Part shown: positions 13,741 to 30,640 of the stretch, piece after piece | Numbering within the stretch: the first letter of the stretch is position 1 | Layout: every line of letters begins with the position of its first letter | NCBI GenBank assembly: GCA_943735955.1 | Contig: OX030970.1 | Location: 5,031,869-5,095,868 of the forward strand | Source: Piscicola geometra | Lineage: Eukaryota > Annelida > Clitellata > Hirudinida > Piscicolidae | Length of the DNA stretch: 64,000 nt | Reading direction: 5' to 3' | Notes under the pieces: model-generated | Database searches by the model: none | What the model was told of the DNA's origin: nothing | Seen by the model: only the letters and a program-made list of their open reading frames with translations | Position numbers and translations under genes: made by a program

Positions 13741-14725
13741 TCAGGATCTTTACGCTCTCAAAAAGCAGTGCCTAAGTGAAAAGCGAAATTGAGCACTAAC
13801 TACTTTATGATCAAAGCCGATATTTGTGGAGTTTCAGGCTCGACATTTGGTGACAGACCTCCACCATTTAGTGTGGTGTTGTGTAGTGATAATGTGGTGT
13901 TTGAGGTTTTTTGATGGCAAGAGTGATGGTCGTGGTTTTCATTATAACAATAGCCTTCATCGCATTCCAAGAATGCCCCGATACTACTTGCCTTTAGCCC
14001 ATATTTCATTGCTTTTTAAACCCTTGACAACTCATACATCCGACCGGCCAGTAAACCATTCCAATCCACTGTTAACCACCCAACACAGGAATTACACTCA
14101 CTATGATTTCCCAGAACAATCAATAAGTGGCGCTGAAAACTTCTGTAGAGCACCTTCGGTAGGTTTATCAAAATTGAAACATTTATGTAGTGCACATTTT
14201 ACTTATAAATTATTTATGTTATTAACTTTTCGCTTCATGAGGCCGCAAATTCCGTGTTTATCAATGAGGTCATCAAGCCCATGGTTTTATAGGTTCTAAA
14301 ATATTGTAAAATGCATGGGGATTACAGGCTATATGGATACGAGTTGTATTCTTCAGCGTAGTTTGACATCAAGCGAACCATGACTGGTTGCGCTTTATGA
14401 TGATTTTTTTACGAGAATAAACTTATTTTAAAAAATAATAATTTATATTATAAATAGAATATTTAAAATTAATATTAAATTCACTTTTTTTATTAAGCGT
14501 TTTCGTGGCACTCCCTATTGTCACACACGAAACGGACCCAGGGCCTGTGATGTTTCTGCGATGTATAATAGAGAGTATAGAGGTTGTTAGATTGGAGGGT
14601 TGGGGGAATATAGTGAAGGGCGAAAGAAGTAAAAATTGATCAATTGGTAAATGGTTAAATGGAACAGGGAGTGTTGAGATGGCGTGGTAAGGTTGGGATG
14701 AATAAGATGTAGTTGAGGTAGTTAA
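13741..14725. other. Gene-free spacer
   Basis: Open frames such as 13826-14299 have no domain signature and irregular composition. No repeat or RNA gene is supported. Confidence 0.45.
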
Positions 14726-15049
14726 CCCTTAAACATTAACATGGGTCGATTCGACCCATAGCCTTATTCAATAGCTCACTGTGTTTTTAATTGTGAAGTT
14801 ATTTCGTTGTAATTTCATGAATTTGCCTAATTTTTATTGACAATCTAACACATTTTCAGGTGTAAAATATCATTTATAGTTTCGGTTCGACAGCATAGGG
14901 AAAAAAGTAACGTTCGTGACCACGTGAGTCGAAAAGACCCATGAATGGAAATAACACGATTTGAACAGCTCAAGTACAATATTTTTTCGTATTTTTTTAC
15001 AAACACAGAATTAACAGTTTATATATTCATAGTTAGCACAGTTGATACA

Positions 15050-16007
15050 AAATGGATTTAAAAAATTTCGACAACGTTGGATTGTTTTGTTTTGAGTGCA
15101 TTCTCTGCAGCGAAAGCGACCAACTGTCTTGGCTGATAAATTAGAAGGTAATGGGTTATTAGGAATAAATTTTATAATTCTCCTCTACATAGTTCTGCTC
15201 TTAGAATTTTCAAAAAATACCTTCTCTTTACTTTTTTTTGGCCAGAGGATGAACGAGTTGAACGCTGAAACTTCTATCATGTGCTGAAAAACACATTTTG
15301 GCCAACGCAATGTTCGTTTTCGATTAGTATAGGCCATGCACATTTGATCTAAATGATCGACTCCACCCTTTGCCTTGTTGTAGGTCATGATGATTTCTGG
15401 TTTCTTGGTTTCTTAAACGTCTTCCGCAGTGTGTTCACTCGATAGTAAAACTACTCTCTTATTTTTCTTCCGTACATAGAAAACTAAAGTAACCTCTGCT
15501 GTGAAACCGAATAAAGATTCACCAACTTGACTTTTTTTCTGAATTCTAGAGGTAATTCTCGACGATTCTTTCTCAAAGTTCCCACTTACCCAATACAGCA
15601 ATTTCGTATTTCAAACTTTTACCTTCATTATTTGTACATTCTACTATTTTATCAAGAATTGTATTATCCATAAACATTTACCAATTAGATAAAGCTTTCT
15701 TATTGCAATGACAAAATCCATAAGCACTCAATCCTCCAGCGCTCCTCATTACATTAACTGACTGTCTTCTTCCATCTGGATATGCCATTTTTACCTTTAT
15801 AGCTAACAAAAATCTTCCAGCAACAGAATCTATACAATCATCTAGATGCCTTTCAACATCGTTATTCACATCTTCTTCAGCGTAGAAACTTTCTTCATCA
15901 TCTGAAGACGCATTGCTTGAGATCAATGAAGATGATGGCATTTCATTATTCTCATATTCACCATCAGAAATGCTGTTATTAACATTTTCATTATCGCTTG
16001 AATCCAT
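15050..16007 (-). pseudogene. Decayed piggyBac transposase (DDE_Tnp_1_7 type)
   Basis: An intact enzyme would cut and rejoin DNA at TTAA. The start at 16007 gives a Ser/Asp/Glu-rich N-terminus (MDSSDNENVNNSISDGEYEN). The frame at 15601-15413 contains SLFGFTAEVTLVFYVRKKNK, and that at 15388-15185 contains YNKAKGGVDHLDQMCMAYTN and RWPKCVFQHMIEVSAFNSF. Both are hallmark late-core sequences. A Cys pair near 15100 suggests the C-terminal zinc-binding tail. Much of the catalytic core is missing between the acidic N-terminus and the FGFT segment, and stops break the rest. Confidence 0.85.
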
Positions 16008-16118
16008 TTAGTTATCCATATTCATAATAATATCAGAAAATCGACTTGAAACTCAACTTTTCGAAATAAGCTAACATAATGGTCTTTCTAATATAGGCTT
16101 AAAACAATGGTTTCCTGT

Positions 16119-17569
16119 TAGAGGTCGGACATGGACCATTTTTCATTCCCGGTCCCGCCCCGTTCCCGGTTTTTTCTCCTCGTCCCGTCCCGTTCCCGAT
16201 GGGCCATCAGAATTTTGCTTCTCGTCCCGTACCGTTCCCGAACTTTTTTGCTTTTTTATTCATTTTTGCTGCAGTTTTCACTGGTCCCAAACTTGCTAGT
16301 CCTAACATTTTTTAAAATGTATTATTCGAAAGTCAGAGAATGTTTTTTTTAATAAAATAAAAAAAAACACGCTTTAAATTTCAAATATTTATCGAATAAA
16401 AGTATTGAAGTTTGATTGTTTTCAAGTATTTCAATCAAGTCTTTATTGCTTTTCACACGGGTAAAACCGTCATGAGTTTTAGCTTTCAAATGAGATGATT
16501 ATGGGTCTGAAGTTAAATGACCACATGTTGAAAAATTCCGTTCACAAGGAATATAACTTGCAGGTATACTCAACAAAATGTTGGCTACTTCTTGTAGTAT
16601 TGGAAAATTGCTCATTTTACTTCAATAAAAAAGCATCTTCATAATCTTCAATTTTTTTGGGACGTTTTTGTGAATATTTCTACAATTCATCCCCTTCTGA
16701 ATTTTTGCTTCGTTCATTATTATTAATTCTTCAATAATGTTAGAAATATGTTTATTGACAACATTCTTATTCTCCACAACTGCAAATTTGAAATCATTCG
16801 TATAATTTGATAGTATAATAAGTATATTATAATTTTTACGTTATAAAAACAAACATAATAAGCCTAAATAACCATTATTTGTTTTTTTCTCAACGGCACT
16901 GAGGCTTGGTCTCGCTGTACAAAATATAATAAAATTTTCTCCAATTATAGTATTGGTATTTGTTTCTTTCCTTTTCCAAACTTTTTTCTTATTATTCTTA
17001 TATACTGGGAGATGCAACAGACATGCTGCCATATGAACAAGATCAATGGGTATCTTTTCTTTTGTCGAAATGATCAACTGAGCAATCATTTGGAAATTAA
17101 TCATTCAAATTCAAAGTATTCATTTTTAAAATAAAAATAATATAACTGACCATTTTGATTTAATCTGACATCATCACCCATTAGTTCTAATCTTTCTAAT
17201 ATTTGGACTCACCATAACAACTTCAAATATAGTGTTGGAGATTTTGACATTGGCAATGGTGGCTTCGTGATACATTTCTTTTTCATATAATACTTATTTT
17301 AAGAACGGAGAATCGATGAAATAGAGATTTCCATACTTATAAGTTTGCTGAAAAATCATTTTTAAAGAATCCAATCCCAATAACTTTTATTCCCGTTTTT
17401 CCCTTTCCCGATTTAAAAGTTGATTCCCGTTCCCGTTTTTTCCCGTTCCCGATTTGAATGTTGATTCCCGTTCCCGTCCCAAAAACCTATTCCCGGTTTC
17501 CGACTTTTCTCGTCCCGAAATTAATTTTCGTGGGTACCCGGTCAGATCGGGCACCCGGTCCGACCTCTA
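16119..17569 (-). mobile_element. hAT element, tagaggtcggac family, copy 1
   Basis: Perfect 12-bp terminal inverted repeats (tagaggtcggac, 16119-16130; gtccgacctcta, 17558-17569) are flanked by an 8-bp target duplication with one mismatch (tttcctgt, 16111-16118; tttcctat, 17570-17577). Eight bases is the hAT hallmark. Both ends carry clusters of cccgttcccg-type subterminal repeats. The interior is a degenerate transposase in reverse orientation; 17104-16841 matches the plus-strand copy at 31430-31640. It inserted into the piggyBac element. Confidence 0.92.
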
Positions 17570-17750
17570 TTTCCTATTTAAAGTAAAAATGAAATCTGAT
17601 AATTATTTAAATAAATATATGATAATAATAAAATAAATCACTATAACTCTGAAATGTTTTATTTAATAGTAAATTTTTTTTACAAACATGTAATGGGTCA
17701 TTTCGACCCACGCGGATGCCAAGGTTATTTTTTTGCCTGGTGTTTAAGGG

Positions 17751-19380
17751 CTGTAAGGGGCTTGAATGATTCAAGTCAGTCTTTGTTGAGTTATTCTAAA
17801 ACCATTTAATAACCTTATTGTTCCAGCTTGTTACCTCAAGAGTAATGGCTACTACTATAAAGGAAGCAAGTCAACGACTATCACTGGTTTGTATTCATTC
17901 TTCAATAATTTGTTTATTGATTTTTATCCTTCCACTCGTCTATCCATTAATTTATCCCTCTATTTAGGTATTTATTTAATTAGTCGTTTATCTAGCCCCT
18001 CATCATCACACATTCATCCAATCATGCCCTTGCATCCATTCATCACCCATTTACCGCCTCTGTCGCAGGTAGAAAATGTCTCTCATGGACAGAAGCGGCT
18101 AGATGGTCTAATTTCCAGCCAAAACTGTAATTTCAGCTTTTTTTGAATTAATATTTTCATTCAATTAGCAACCCAAAGTGACCATATGCTAATGAGAAGT
18201 TTAGCTGTAAAAATACGGAAAATTCATGAAAAGGAAATTATGCAGGGGTTTTTTAATAAAAAAACATAGCATGAGAAAGAATTTAATTACCTTTTGAACG
18301 AGCATGATATAAAAAAAACAATAAATTATTTAATCTTTTAATTAAAAGGATTTTAATAAAAATATCTTCTGGATAAAACTTTTAATTTTTAGAGAACGGT
18401 TTCTTAACGTATTTATTAATTTCTTTATTTAAGCAAGCTGAAAAAAATGAGTATAATATTCAATTATACATCATTAGAAATGTTTTTAAATAATCTATTA
18501 TGATATTTGTTACCGCTAAATATATATTAATTGATAGAAAAGAAACTCGAGGCAAATCCTTCAATTAAAATTATTAGTCAATCAATCACATTTTTTTACC
18601 CAATAAAATTATTTCGAAACTTATTCATTCGTAATAAAATATAAATTATGTGAAAATAGATGTTAAAAATCATTTTGAGTTACCAAATAGAAGTTAAAGT
18701 GTACATTAGAGTGCCAATGAAAAGTTAAAGTTTGTTTATTAAACCTCAAACATTTTAATATGGCTTCTTTTATTATGCAAATAAACTTTGTAAAGTTTCA
18801 TTTGATTATTTTAGTATTTACCGCTTGCAAAACACCAAGAAAGTTTCCCAGTATTGTTTGTTGCTGACGATTTAATTATTTAAATCTAGTACACGTTTTT
18901 GATTTTTTGATTTTTTTTCAAATATGGAAAATAGACTTCAAAAAAATAATGAATTTGAATTGAATCAGAAAGCTACATTTTAACTAAAACAAATTACGGA
19001 AGTTATATGTATTGAATATGTTATTATTTTTTACAAAATGTAGGGTAAAAAATGATAGACCAACTAGACTTTCACTTTAATATCACGATTGTCGACTGAA
19101 AGACTGGATTACAGCCTCATCTATAGCTTTGTGAATCTTCTTGTAGCTTTTCAACTGACGAAAAAGCGGTAGATCATTTGAGTTTTAAGGTGGTTCATTT
19201 TGGTTTGGCTAGTACGGGGGTTCTATATCACTGTCATTGCTGCTGAGCTCAAGAACATATAGCTACATTTTATAGAATGTAGTATAATTTAAACCTGAAT
19301 AAAATAACTTGAATTAAGAAAATAATTGTATTTTTCATTATTTTCTTGAATTCGCCAGAGCTTTAGTTATTAAAATCGAG
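17751..19380. other. AT-rich gene-free region
   Basis: No frame with recognisable content, no repeats shared with the window, and no tRNA-like structure until the SINE at 19381. Confidence 0.5.
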
Positions 19381-19561
19381 CGGGTTGGCTTAGATGGTAA
19401 AATCGTTGGACCTGCAACTTAAAGGTCACCAGTTCGAATCCTTGTTCAGCCAACCGTGATTTATATACCTAGTGTATATGATGCGGTGTTTCACGACTTA
19501 TGTCGTGTGAGTGGCGCCTCAGTTGTGTGCCTTGGCGCATTATAAATAGGCATTATTTATT
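19381..19561 (+). repeat. tRNA-derived SINE, family 1, copy b (complete, with target duplication)
   Basis: The head cgggttggcttagatggtaa and the B box accagttcgaatcc are well preserved. The first and last seven bases of the tRNA-like part (ggttggc and gccaacc) can pair as an acceptor stem. The body ends ggcgcattataaataggcat. An exact 11-bp direct repeat, ttaaaatcgag, flanks it (19370-19380 and 19562-19572), as expected from LINE-type target-primed insertion. This copy lacks the LINE-like tail seen at 51830. Confidence 0.93.
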
Positions 19562-19572
19562 TTAAAATCGAG

Positions 19573-19876
19573 TGAATGCATAACATTATTTGAAGACTTA
19601 TTTAAAAGTAATAGATGTTTAAGCCTGTCGCGTGAATTGTATATATAATTTATTTTGATTAAATAATTTTAATTTAGTTCTAACTATAAAAGAAACAAAG
19701 AAAAAATATGAGGCATAAAAACTCTGAACAATCTTATATTGCTCAGTTGTAATCTATGCCCAAATAATTTTTTAACTTTTAAATTTAAAAAAGTTGTTTT
19801 TTAAATAAAATTTTTACAAATTGAAACTGATTCAGCGTGCTTTTGATGTAATTTTGTGAGTACTTTATATATATAT
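19573..19876. other. Spacer, nothing recognised
   Basis: AT-rich sequence between the SINE duplication and the next element. Confidence 0.4.
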
Positions 19877-21672
19877 GGGTTAATCCAGATTCGACTACAG
19901 ACTTTGTGTCTTTTCGTAATTAAATGTGTAATTAAAAAATTTAAATCTTAAATATGCCCATGTTTGTATTATACATTAAAAAATATTTTAAATCACAAAA
20001 CTTGAATTAATCTTTTTTAAATAATTGAATAGTTTTTCAGATTATGGTAAGCGGGACACTGACACTAAGTAGTACTATTATTCTATAAGTATTGGGAGAT
20101 CAGCAATGAAATTTCATCTAAAGAACGGTATAAAATGTTGTGTAGTTGTCTTTATTTTTAATATTGCACAATCCTTTCGAGAAACAAAAATGAAGAGAAT
20201 TTTTTTTTATTTAAAATGGATAATAGAAGAAAGTATCAGATTTTGTCGAAGTCTGCTTTCTTCGATTACGAGAGTTTTCAGACGCGCTGCATGTAGGAGA
20301 CGGTGATTTCGGCTCCATTTCCACTGACATATGAGGTCTGTCCAAGGAAGCAGCTGTCATCACTGCCGAATCAGGTATTAAAGTTGGAATCAAATCCCTT
20401 GCGCTGCATGCGCACCCGGGCACATCTCGCTTTGCGCTTCACCAGATCGCGAGCGGCGGTGCTCCGATTTTTAGTTGTTCCAGAACTTGATGTGCTGGTC
20501 GCAGAAACAGTAGTCAGTGATCTGGACACTTGAGGGGTACAGGTTCGCTGCAGGATAATTGGGCTGGTACTTGCAGCTACTGGTAGATCGAGGTTAAGTG
20601 GAGAAGATTGAGTCTACTGCTGCTGCTTCTTTCGTGACCGCTGCAGACGTTTTTTCTTTCTTTCTTACTGCTCGCTTTCCGCGTACGGTGCACGAAACTT
20701 TCTTAGATTCTCTGTACTTTTTGGCTGCAGCTCTTTTACGTTCATTGTATATTTCTCTGTTTTAGGTTTCATTTTTTCTCGATAACGTTGAGAAGCCTCT
20801 CGGTTTTTTTTTGGTCAATTGGTGCCATCTAAAAAAGAAAATAGTATTGGAACAAAACTATATTATCAAGAAGTTCATAATAATGTATTCATGTTTCCAA
20901 TTCTCCCTATCAGAATCGGGAAAATTGATCTTATTTCATTAATTGAAAAGCTTCATTATAAATGTTATTAGACGAAGCTTATATCAAAATATTTTTCAAA
21001 CTTTGCTTTATTCAATGAATAATATGAAACAACTTTAAAATATACTGTAAAGTCGTGACACCTAATACTGGTATAATGAGAATCGGGGAATTTTGTGCTT
21101 ACTTCAGGGTATGCATGATAGGATATGTTGATATTGTTCTATAAAAAAGAAACATAAGAGCCCGATATTATAAATTTACCTTCCCATACCCATGAACTGT
21201 ATTAATAAAAAAAATTAGAAATTTAGTACTCCCCTGTTTCTTGATAAATCACAATCATCAGAGGAAAAAAACGCTAGAATCAGAAGTGAGAAATTGTGAA
21301 AATTAACAAAATAGCCGAAAGCTGATATAAAATAATGTTTTTTAAAGTTGAGAGAAGCAAAACCACGTCTTTAAATAAGCCTACGACTGAATAAATCAAA
21401 CCGGATAGAACTAACTAATACATAAACTTAAATATTTAATATTAAAGATCTGTTAGCAAATTTAAGACATGCGTTTTAGTCTATTTTTAACTTTTGAATA
21501 GCTAGAATGTCTAATATAGTCATATTTATTATAAAAATTTTAAATGGATAATCTTTTTATATTCTTTTTCTTTAAAAAAAATGCATCCAGTCTTTGATAC
21601 GATTTTCCATTCTTTTGAAAAACAAGTAAGACACGGAAAATCGTAAGTATGTAATCGATTCTGGATTAACCC
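19877..21672. mobile_element. DNA transposon with gggttaatccaga ends, interior degenerate
   Basis: gggttaatccagattcga at the left and tcgattctggattaaccc at the right are inverted complements with one mismatch. Both ends abut a (TA)n run, so a TA target is possible but cannot be shown. On the minus strand a start near 20827 gives MAPIDQKKTERLL. In neighbouring frames a basic stretch like QRYREKMKPKTE and RAAAKKYRESKK follows, a pattern seen in DNA-binding leaders of transposon proteins. No catalytic domain could be read, so the superfamily is open. Confidence 0.7.
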
Positions 21673-21890
21673 ATATATATATTTCAATAAAATATTTCAA
21701 TTAGTAAATTAAAATTCTTCAGCTATATTAAAGTAATATCACTATACAGTGGTATAGTCATAATTGTTATTTAACTAATTAACATTGTCTTTTCGAAGGT
21801 ATCAAGAAATACCGAACCAAGCCTTCCACGGCTTACGAGCTAGCAGGGGAAACGCCAAGAATTACTGCAGGTGGTTTTGAGGTGTTGTTC

Positions 21891-21909
21891 TAGTAGTAGT
21901 AGTAGTAGC

Positions 21910-21942
<33 letters not shown>

Positions 21943-21943
21943 T

Positions 21944-21992
<49 letters not shown>

Positions 21993-22112
21993 CAGAAGTA
22001 GTTGTAGTCGTAGTAGTAGTATTAGTAGTAGTAGTAGTCGTAGTAGTAGTATTAGTAGTAGTAGTAGTAGAAGTAGTGGTAGTAGTAGTAGAAGTAGTAA
22101 TTATATTAATAC

Positions 22113-22158
<46 letters not shown>
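21891..22158. repeat. (AGT)n trinucleotide array
   Basis: agt units with scattered variants (agc, cgt, att). The serine-rich frame across it is a translation artefact. Confidence 0.95.
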
Positions 22159-22159
<1 letters not shown>

Positions 22160-23533
22160 CTAATACTATTAATATTTATTCATTTTTATCATTCTATCAC
22201 TCATATTTTCAAAGAAACCCCACTCCAGCAAGCCGTCTGGGTCCTTGGTGTTTTGTTGAAGCGCATGACCAGGGATCGTCGGTGTTTTCGTGGGAGTACT
22301 GTGACGTATGCACTGGTTTGTTGGTGGGAGAAAGGGTTGGAGGTGGAAATGGTGAAGGGTATAGTGGAAATAAAATAGCAGAAAGATAATTAAAAGTTGT
22401 TGGTTGAACGAGGAGGAGGAGGTTTGGAATTGTAGACAGATCACCACGAAAGCAGCTCATCCCATAACCTATTAACCCCGCATCAATCCATAACACCCTA
22501 ATCTTGACTTAGCTTTTCACGCTTTTTTATGCTGAATAAATGCGTGGTGAGAGTGGTATATGATAAATTATTTTAGGATAAGTTTAGAGGTTGATATGGT
22601 AAAATAGGGACTGTTGTAAAGAAAAAAGACTGGTTTTGAAAAAGTTGTAGTGCTCTTGAAATGGTTCGAAGTTTCCTTTTAGTTTTTGTAGTATGAGTAT
22701 AATAATAATTATTTGTTTTAATTTATATTTTAATCAATTCATCAAAAACATTATAAAAAACTAAATAGATGAGCACTCAACAACTTATTAACATATCGTC
22801 TATTGGCATTGCTATATTACATACAACATTAATTTCAACATGGCAAACAACACACAAACAACCAATACCAATAGCTGTGCGACCAGTGAGAAGCTTCACG
22901 CGAGTATATTCTGATATAGGTAGGGTCGGTGGTTTAACTTTCTTTCATTATAACACCCATAAACTCCTTGCACTCTCCTTATCAGCTAAAAGAATTATAT
23001 TCTTTTCATCAAAAATCTCATTTTTCTAAAATTATCTCCACCAATCAAAAAAACTACACTATTCAACCACTAAATTCTAAATTAAATTTCACTATCAATC
23101 CACCAAAATTGAACCACAACAGCCTCGAAATCATTTTTCCAATACCGTTTCATCTCCCGGAGTTTTTACGAGTGTCAATACTTTTGTGCTACACTAGCTA
23201 TGTGTAATGCCATCAACTTTGAACGGTGAGTGATAGGGGGCGGTGAATGAGTGACTGAGTGGATAAATAAAGCGGGGATTTTATAGTTTGGTGAGTTAAT
23301 GTGTGCGTGATAAAAAAAGTGAGTGGTGAGTCAGTAAAACATACGTTGATGAGTGAATTAAGATATTTGCATCTTATCTTTTTTGTTCATTCAATACCCA
23401 CATTTCTACTACTCCCCAATTAAAAATAATTCACTGCTCAAAACGGTTTTATCACACCACTACTATGGGTTTTTTTCGCCTAACCATCATTATCAATCTT
23501 TTTACTATTGTTCCAAATGATCTTTTCTATATA
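22159..23533. other. Gene-free spacer
   Basis: Short frames only, with low-complexity composition. Nothing can be supported. Confidence 0.45.
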
Positions 23534-27196
<3,663 letters not shown>

Positions 27197-28019
27197 TATA
27201 TATGAAGGAACAAAATAAATAGTACTTTTAGAAACTGATTTTGTTTTTATAAACTTTAATTGAATTATAAACTCATGAAAAAATATAAATTGGACAATCT
27301 AACATGAATGTCTATCAAATAACAGAGTATAAACAGTGTGATTAAAGACACTTCAATTATAGTCATTAAACTTAGATATCTCAAAACCGTAATGAGATGG
27401 TGCATTTCTGATTGCATTTTCATTTTCAGCACAAAAAATCTTTCAAAGCACACTAACTGAAATACGATTTGAAAATTGCTGTCGGCCAGTGTAGATAAAG
27501 GTTCAATAAACTAAATTCGAATTTCCATTGGCACTAATATACTTTATTCTCTTATTTTCATTCCACCGTCAAACTTCATCACCACCAGTAAGTGGTGTGG
27601 CCTGGAATGGAGAGATATTCACGATAGGCTGCCGAGTTACTCCTTCTCACTCCAAGCTCCGCCATACCACATGATAATGTATGACAAGCCATGTATGGGT
27701 GAGTGGAACCGGGAGGGGCGAGATAATGAGGAGATTGATAAGATACTTCTATTCATATAGGGAAATGGGGCAAGATGCCCATATGTTTTTTTATGAAATA
27801 TAAATGTGTTGTAAAATAATTAAAGAAACCATTTTGTCGACAATATTAATTTATTGTATTAAAAATAATTCAAAATTAAAAATGTCAACGCAGTTAACTA
27901 AAATTTATAGGTATTTAACTTATTTTATATCTATTTTATTTTTTTGCACTATCGAAAATAGTTGAAAAAATTTCGTTGAAAAGATATCCTTCGTTTTTAA
28001 AGATGAATTTCCTCAAAAC
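27197..28019. other. Gene-free spacer
   Basis: AT-rich, with no supported coding region. A short block near 27590-27660 is GC-richer but contains no open frame I can support. Confidence 0.4.
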
Positions 28020-28385
28020 ACTTCTCATTCCTTGTATTTGCAACAAAACTTCTAGGCGGTGACAAATATTTAGCATGTTCATTAGTATTGCTTGCAATTT
28101 CTCACCTTGCATAAGAATTATGTACTTCAAGAGATGGTCCAGCTTGTCATTCGTTTTATATGAAAACATATTTTCGAATTGGAGCAGAGAAAGATTACTA
28201 AAAATACCCTAGGGTTAAGAATTGTTACATCTTACACCCACGACTTTTAAATGTAAAAAGTCTTCAAAAAATCAAAAAGAATTTACAAGAAAAAAGATAG
28301 AGAAACTAGTGGAAAATAGAGAAGTCTCGAAAACTATACATGCATAAAAAACAAGCGACTGCAGACATATGTAGTTTCAGATTCT
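28020..28385. repeat. Fragment of a dispersed hAT-like element (see 51225)
   Basis: Sequence from tgtatttgcaacaaaacttc through gaaaactatacatg matches, with divergence, 51225-51510. It is an internal piece of the element family whose 3' end encodes a hAT dimerisation domain at 38520, 51225 and 53600. Confidence 0.6.
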
Positions 28386-28389
28386 AACG

Positions 28390-28505
28390 ATATATAACGA
28401 AGTGGCCTATATAGGCTATATTGTCGTCCCCGTGACACATCATATGTAAATAATTATAATGCGTTCGATAAAAAATGCTATGATCGACTGTGTACACTGA
28501 TCGAC
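28390..28505 (+). repeat. Truncated right end of the 9085-10139 transposon family
   Basis: tatattgtcgtccccgtgac through gatcgactgtgtacactgat matches 10020-10130. Only this end is present. Confidence 0.8.
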
Positions 28506-29639
28506 TTTATTCTTACTTTTTCTGTTTCTTTTCTTTTTGCCTTCAACCTATTTTTTCTTTTTTACGCAACCTTCTTCCACATTTCTTCTTCCTGGCAGAC
28601 CTTCATTACAGAAAAGAGGGAACAGAATCTCCTAAGGCGCTTATCCTCAAGCACTCGTATTGTCGGAAATGTATGATCGTGAATAAGGTATTTGTGGTGG
28701 TGATGGGTAAGATCGTGATGCTGATGATGATGAGGATGACGATTAGGGTTGTGATAACGATGGTACGATGATGTTTATTCCCCAGGGATATGGGCTAAAG
28801 GAGAAACTCGATTTGTCAAAATGTTTGGCCCACTGTCTTGAAAGCCCGGATTGTATCCATTTCATGTTACATAATATTTTTTGTTTTTGTTTATGGTGGT
28901 TTGTTTGATATAGCATTCTTCATACTTAGTCTACTTGTAAATCTTCCATCCGAATCTATCTACATATATCTGTTTTTTTTCATTTGCTCAACTTTTATAC
29001 ACTCATCTCCACCATCCCAAACCCTTCCAAACCTCTAATCCTTCCCTCCCTTGACCACTCGTAGGCACAAAAGTGATTTTTGTGGAATTTTCAAGGGTTT
29101 ATTGGACGTGTGTGAGTGCGGCGTTTTATCGGAAGATGTTTTATTGGCTATCAGATGCCCCTTCTATGTAGCTGGTGAGTTGGTGATGAGGATGTTTCTG
29201 TGGCAATGTTGATCGTCGTGATGTGGCTGAGGCTGGATCTGAAGGGGGATTAGATTAATTAAGGTTGATTTTTATATATTTAAATGGATATATATATATA
29301 TATAAGGGGGGGTCTTAAAACTTGTTTTATTTAACAAATTTATTTAAAAGTGCTCTTGAATTCCATTGAGGGTGGTGATATTGATCGTGCGTGTAGTAGT
29401 GATCATGATCAAGTGAAATAATGGTGAGGAAAAGAAAATGAAAATGTGGGATGGTGTGCTTATGGAATGAAAGAAGTGTGATGACTTGATGACGGTATGA
29501 TAGTTTCCAAGAAAAAAGTTATATAGGCAATTAGGTTTGTTTGTAGTGGTGAAAAATGGGTGCGGATAGTTGTAAATTGCGAAGAGGTTGTGATGTGTTA
29601 GTTGTGGTTTGAATAAAAAGCTTTCGAATCATTATACAT
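28506..29639. other. Gene-free region with tga-rich low complexity
   Basis: Includes a (gatgatgat) patch near 28700-28760 and a (TA)n patch near 29288-29302. No gene is supported. Confidence 0.45.
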
Positions 29640-30640
29640 CATCGAGTAGAAGCAGATAAGAGGCATTATTTCCGCGGCACAACGAAAGGATTTCTCTACA
29701 GCTTTCTGTTCACTGTCCATGATTTTAACTTGTCGATTTCATGCCTTTGTTGTCGACATAACATCCACGGTTTTCCGGGACGTTTTCTTGCTTTTGTTCA
29801 AGGTTCGTATAATAAGTAGCGGAGATAAGGTTCAGCTGCTGGCATGCGAAGCATTGATTTTCCAGTAACTCAACTGAAATGATTGCATTCAGTTTCATTG
29901 AAACTGAAATAGAATTCAGTTTTTTTTAAAGATTGGTGAAACAGAATGACAAAACCATTTCACTGATGCGCTTTTATCTGGCTCGTGTGTATGTTTTTAA
30001 AGTGGTCGCTGGAATGTTGGATTCAAAGCATCATCCGATAGCAAGTCCTTGCGAAGACTTCAAGCTTCTTTGACAATGCTACCGTGAGTATCCATGAGTT
30101 GCAGCGTGAGAAAAATGGAGATGAATTCATAAGACTCTATCACCATTGTCAGTGGACCATATATAGGACCCAAGGTATTTTCATCATCATCATCATCAAG
30201 CGGGTGCAGATAAGGAGCCAGGAGGCCTCTTTTTCCGTGGCACGACAAAATGACTTCAAACATTTTTGTTCACAGCCCACGATTTAGGCTGGATGGCTTC
30301 AATCGTTGGCTGTCCTGAGTCGATGTATGCCGAGATTTATTGTCTGTATGAGGTTTTTGGTCTGCCAGGACGCTTTCGTGCCTCATCTTTGACTTGTAAA
30401 ACAAATTGCACAGGCTCATCTACGGGCATGCGAAGACAATGAGCAGTAAATGCAAGTTGTCGTTTTCTGATCGTTTCGCTGTGCGCTCCTGTCTGACTCG
30501 TGCGTAGAGAGACTCGTTTGTGACGTGGTCGCTGGACTGTTGGATTCCAAGCATCATCATCAAGTCCTTGCGAAGACGTCAAATTTCTTCGACAATGCTG
30601 CAGTGAGTATACACGATTCGTAGCCGTAGAACAAAATTGA
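29640..30640 (-). pseudogene. Two tandem 3' ends of LINE C
   Basis: On the minus strand the unit 30640-30183 encodes the C-terminus of a reverse-transcriptase protein. It contains RVSLRTSQTGAHSETIRKRQ, LRMPVDEPVQFVLQ and ARKRPGRPKT, a conserved tail of many invertebrate LINEs, then the 3' end ctgcacccgcttgatgatga with a tgatga tail. A second, more decayed copy (30170-29640) follows in the same orientation and ends similarly near 29640. The same 3' end occurs at 12737. Confidence 0.75.

Larger units (their letters stand above)
14726..17750 (-). mobile_element. piggyBac element relic carrying a nested hAT
   Basis: The left end ccctTAAACATTAACATGGG follows a TTAA at 14722-14725. The right end ...gtgtttaaggg is its inverted complement over about 10 bp. 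Both ends carry the inner palindrome gggtcgattcgaccca or gggtcatttcgaccca. This matches piggyBac structure: CCC-initiated ends and TTAA target. The right flank is ctgt instead of TTAA, so that duplication is lost or mutated. The interior is transposase on the minus strand, interrupted by the hAT at 16119-17569. Confidence 0.85.

Noticed and set aside
19381..19455. A functional tRNA gene
   Set aside because: The acceptor stem pairs, but the T stem does not, a long SINE body follows and several diverged copies exist.
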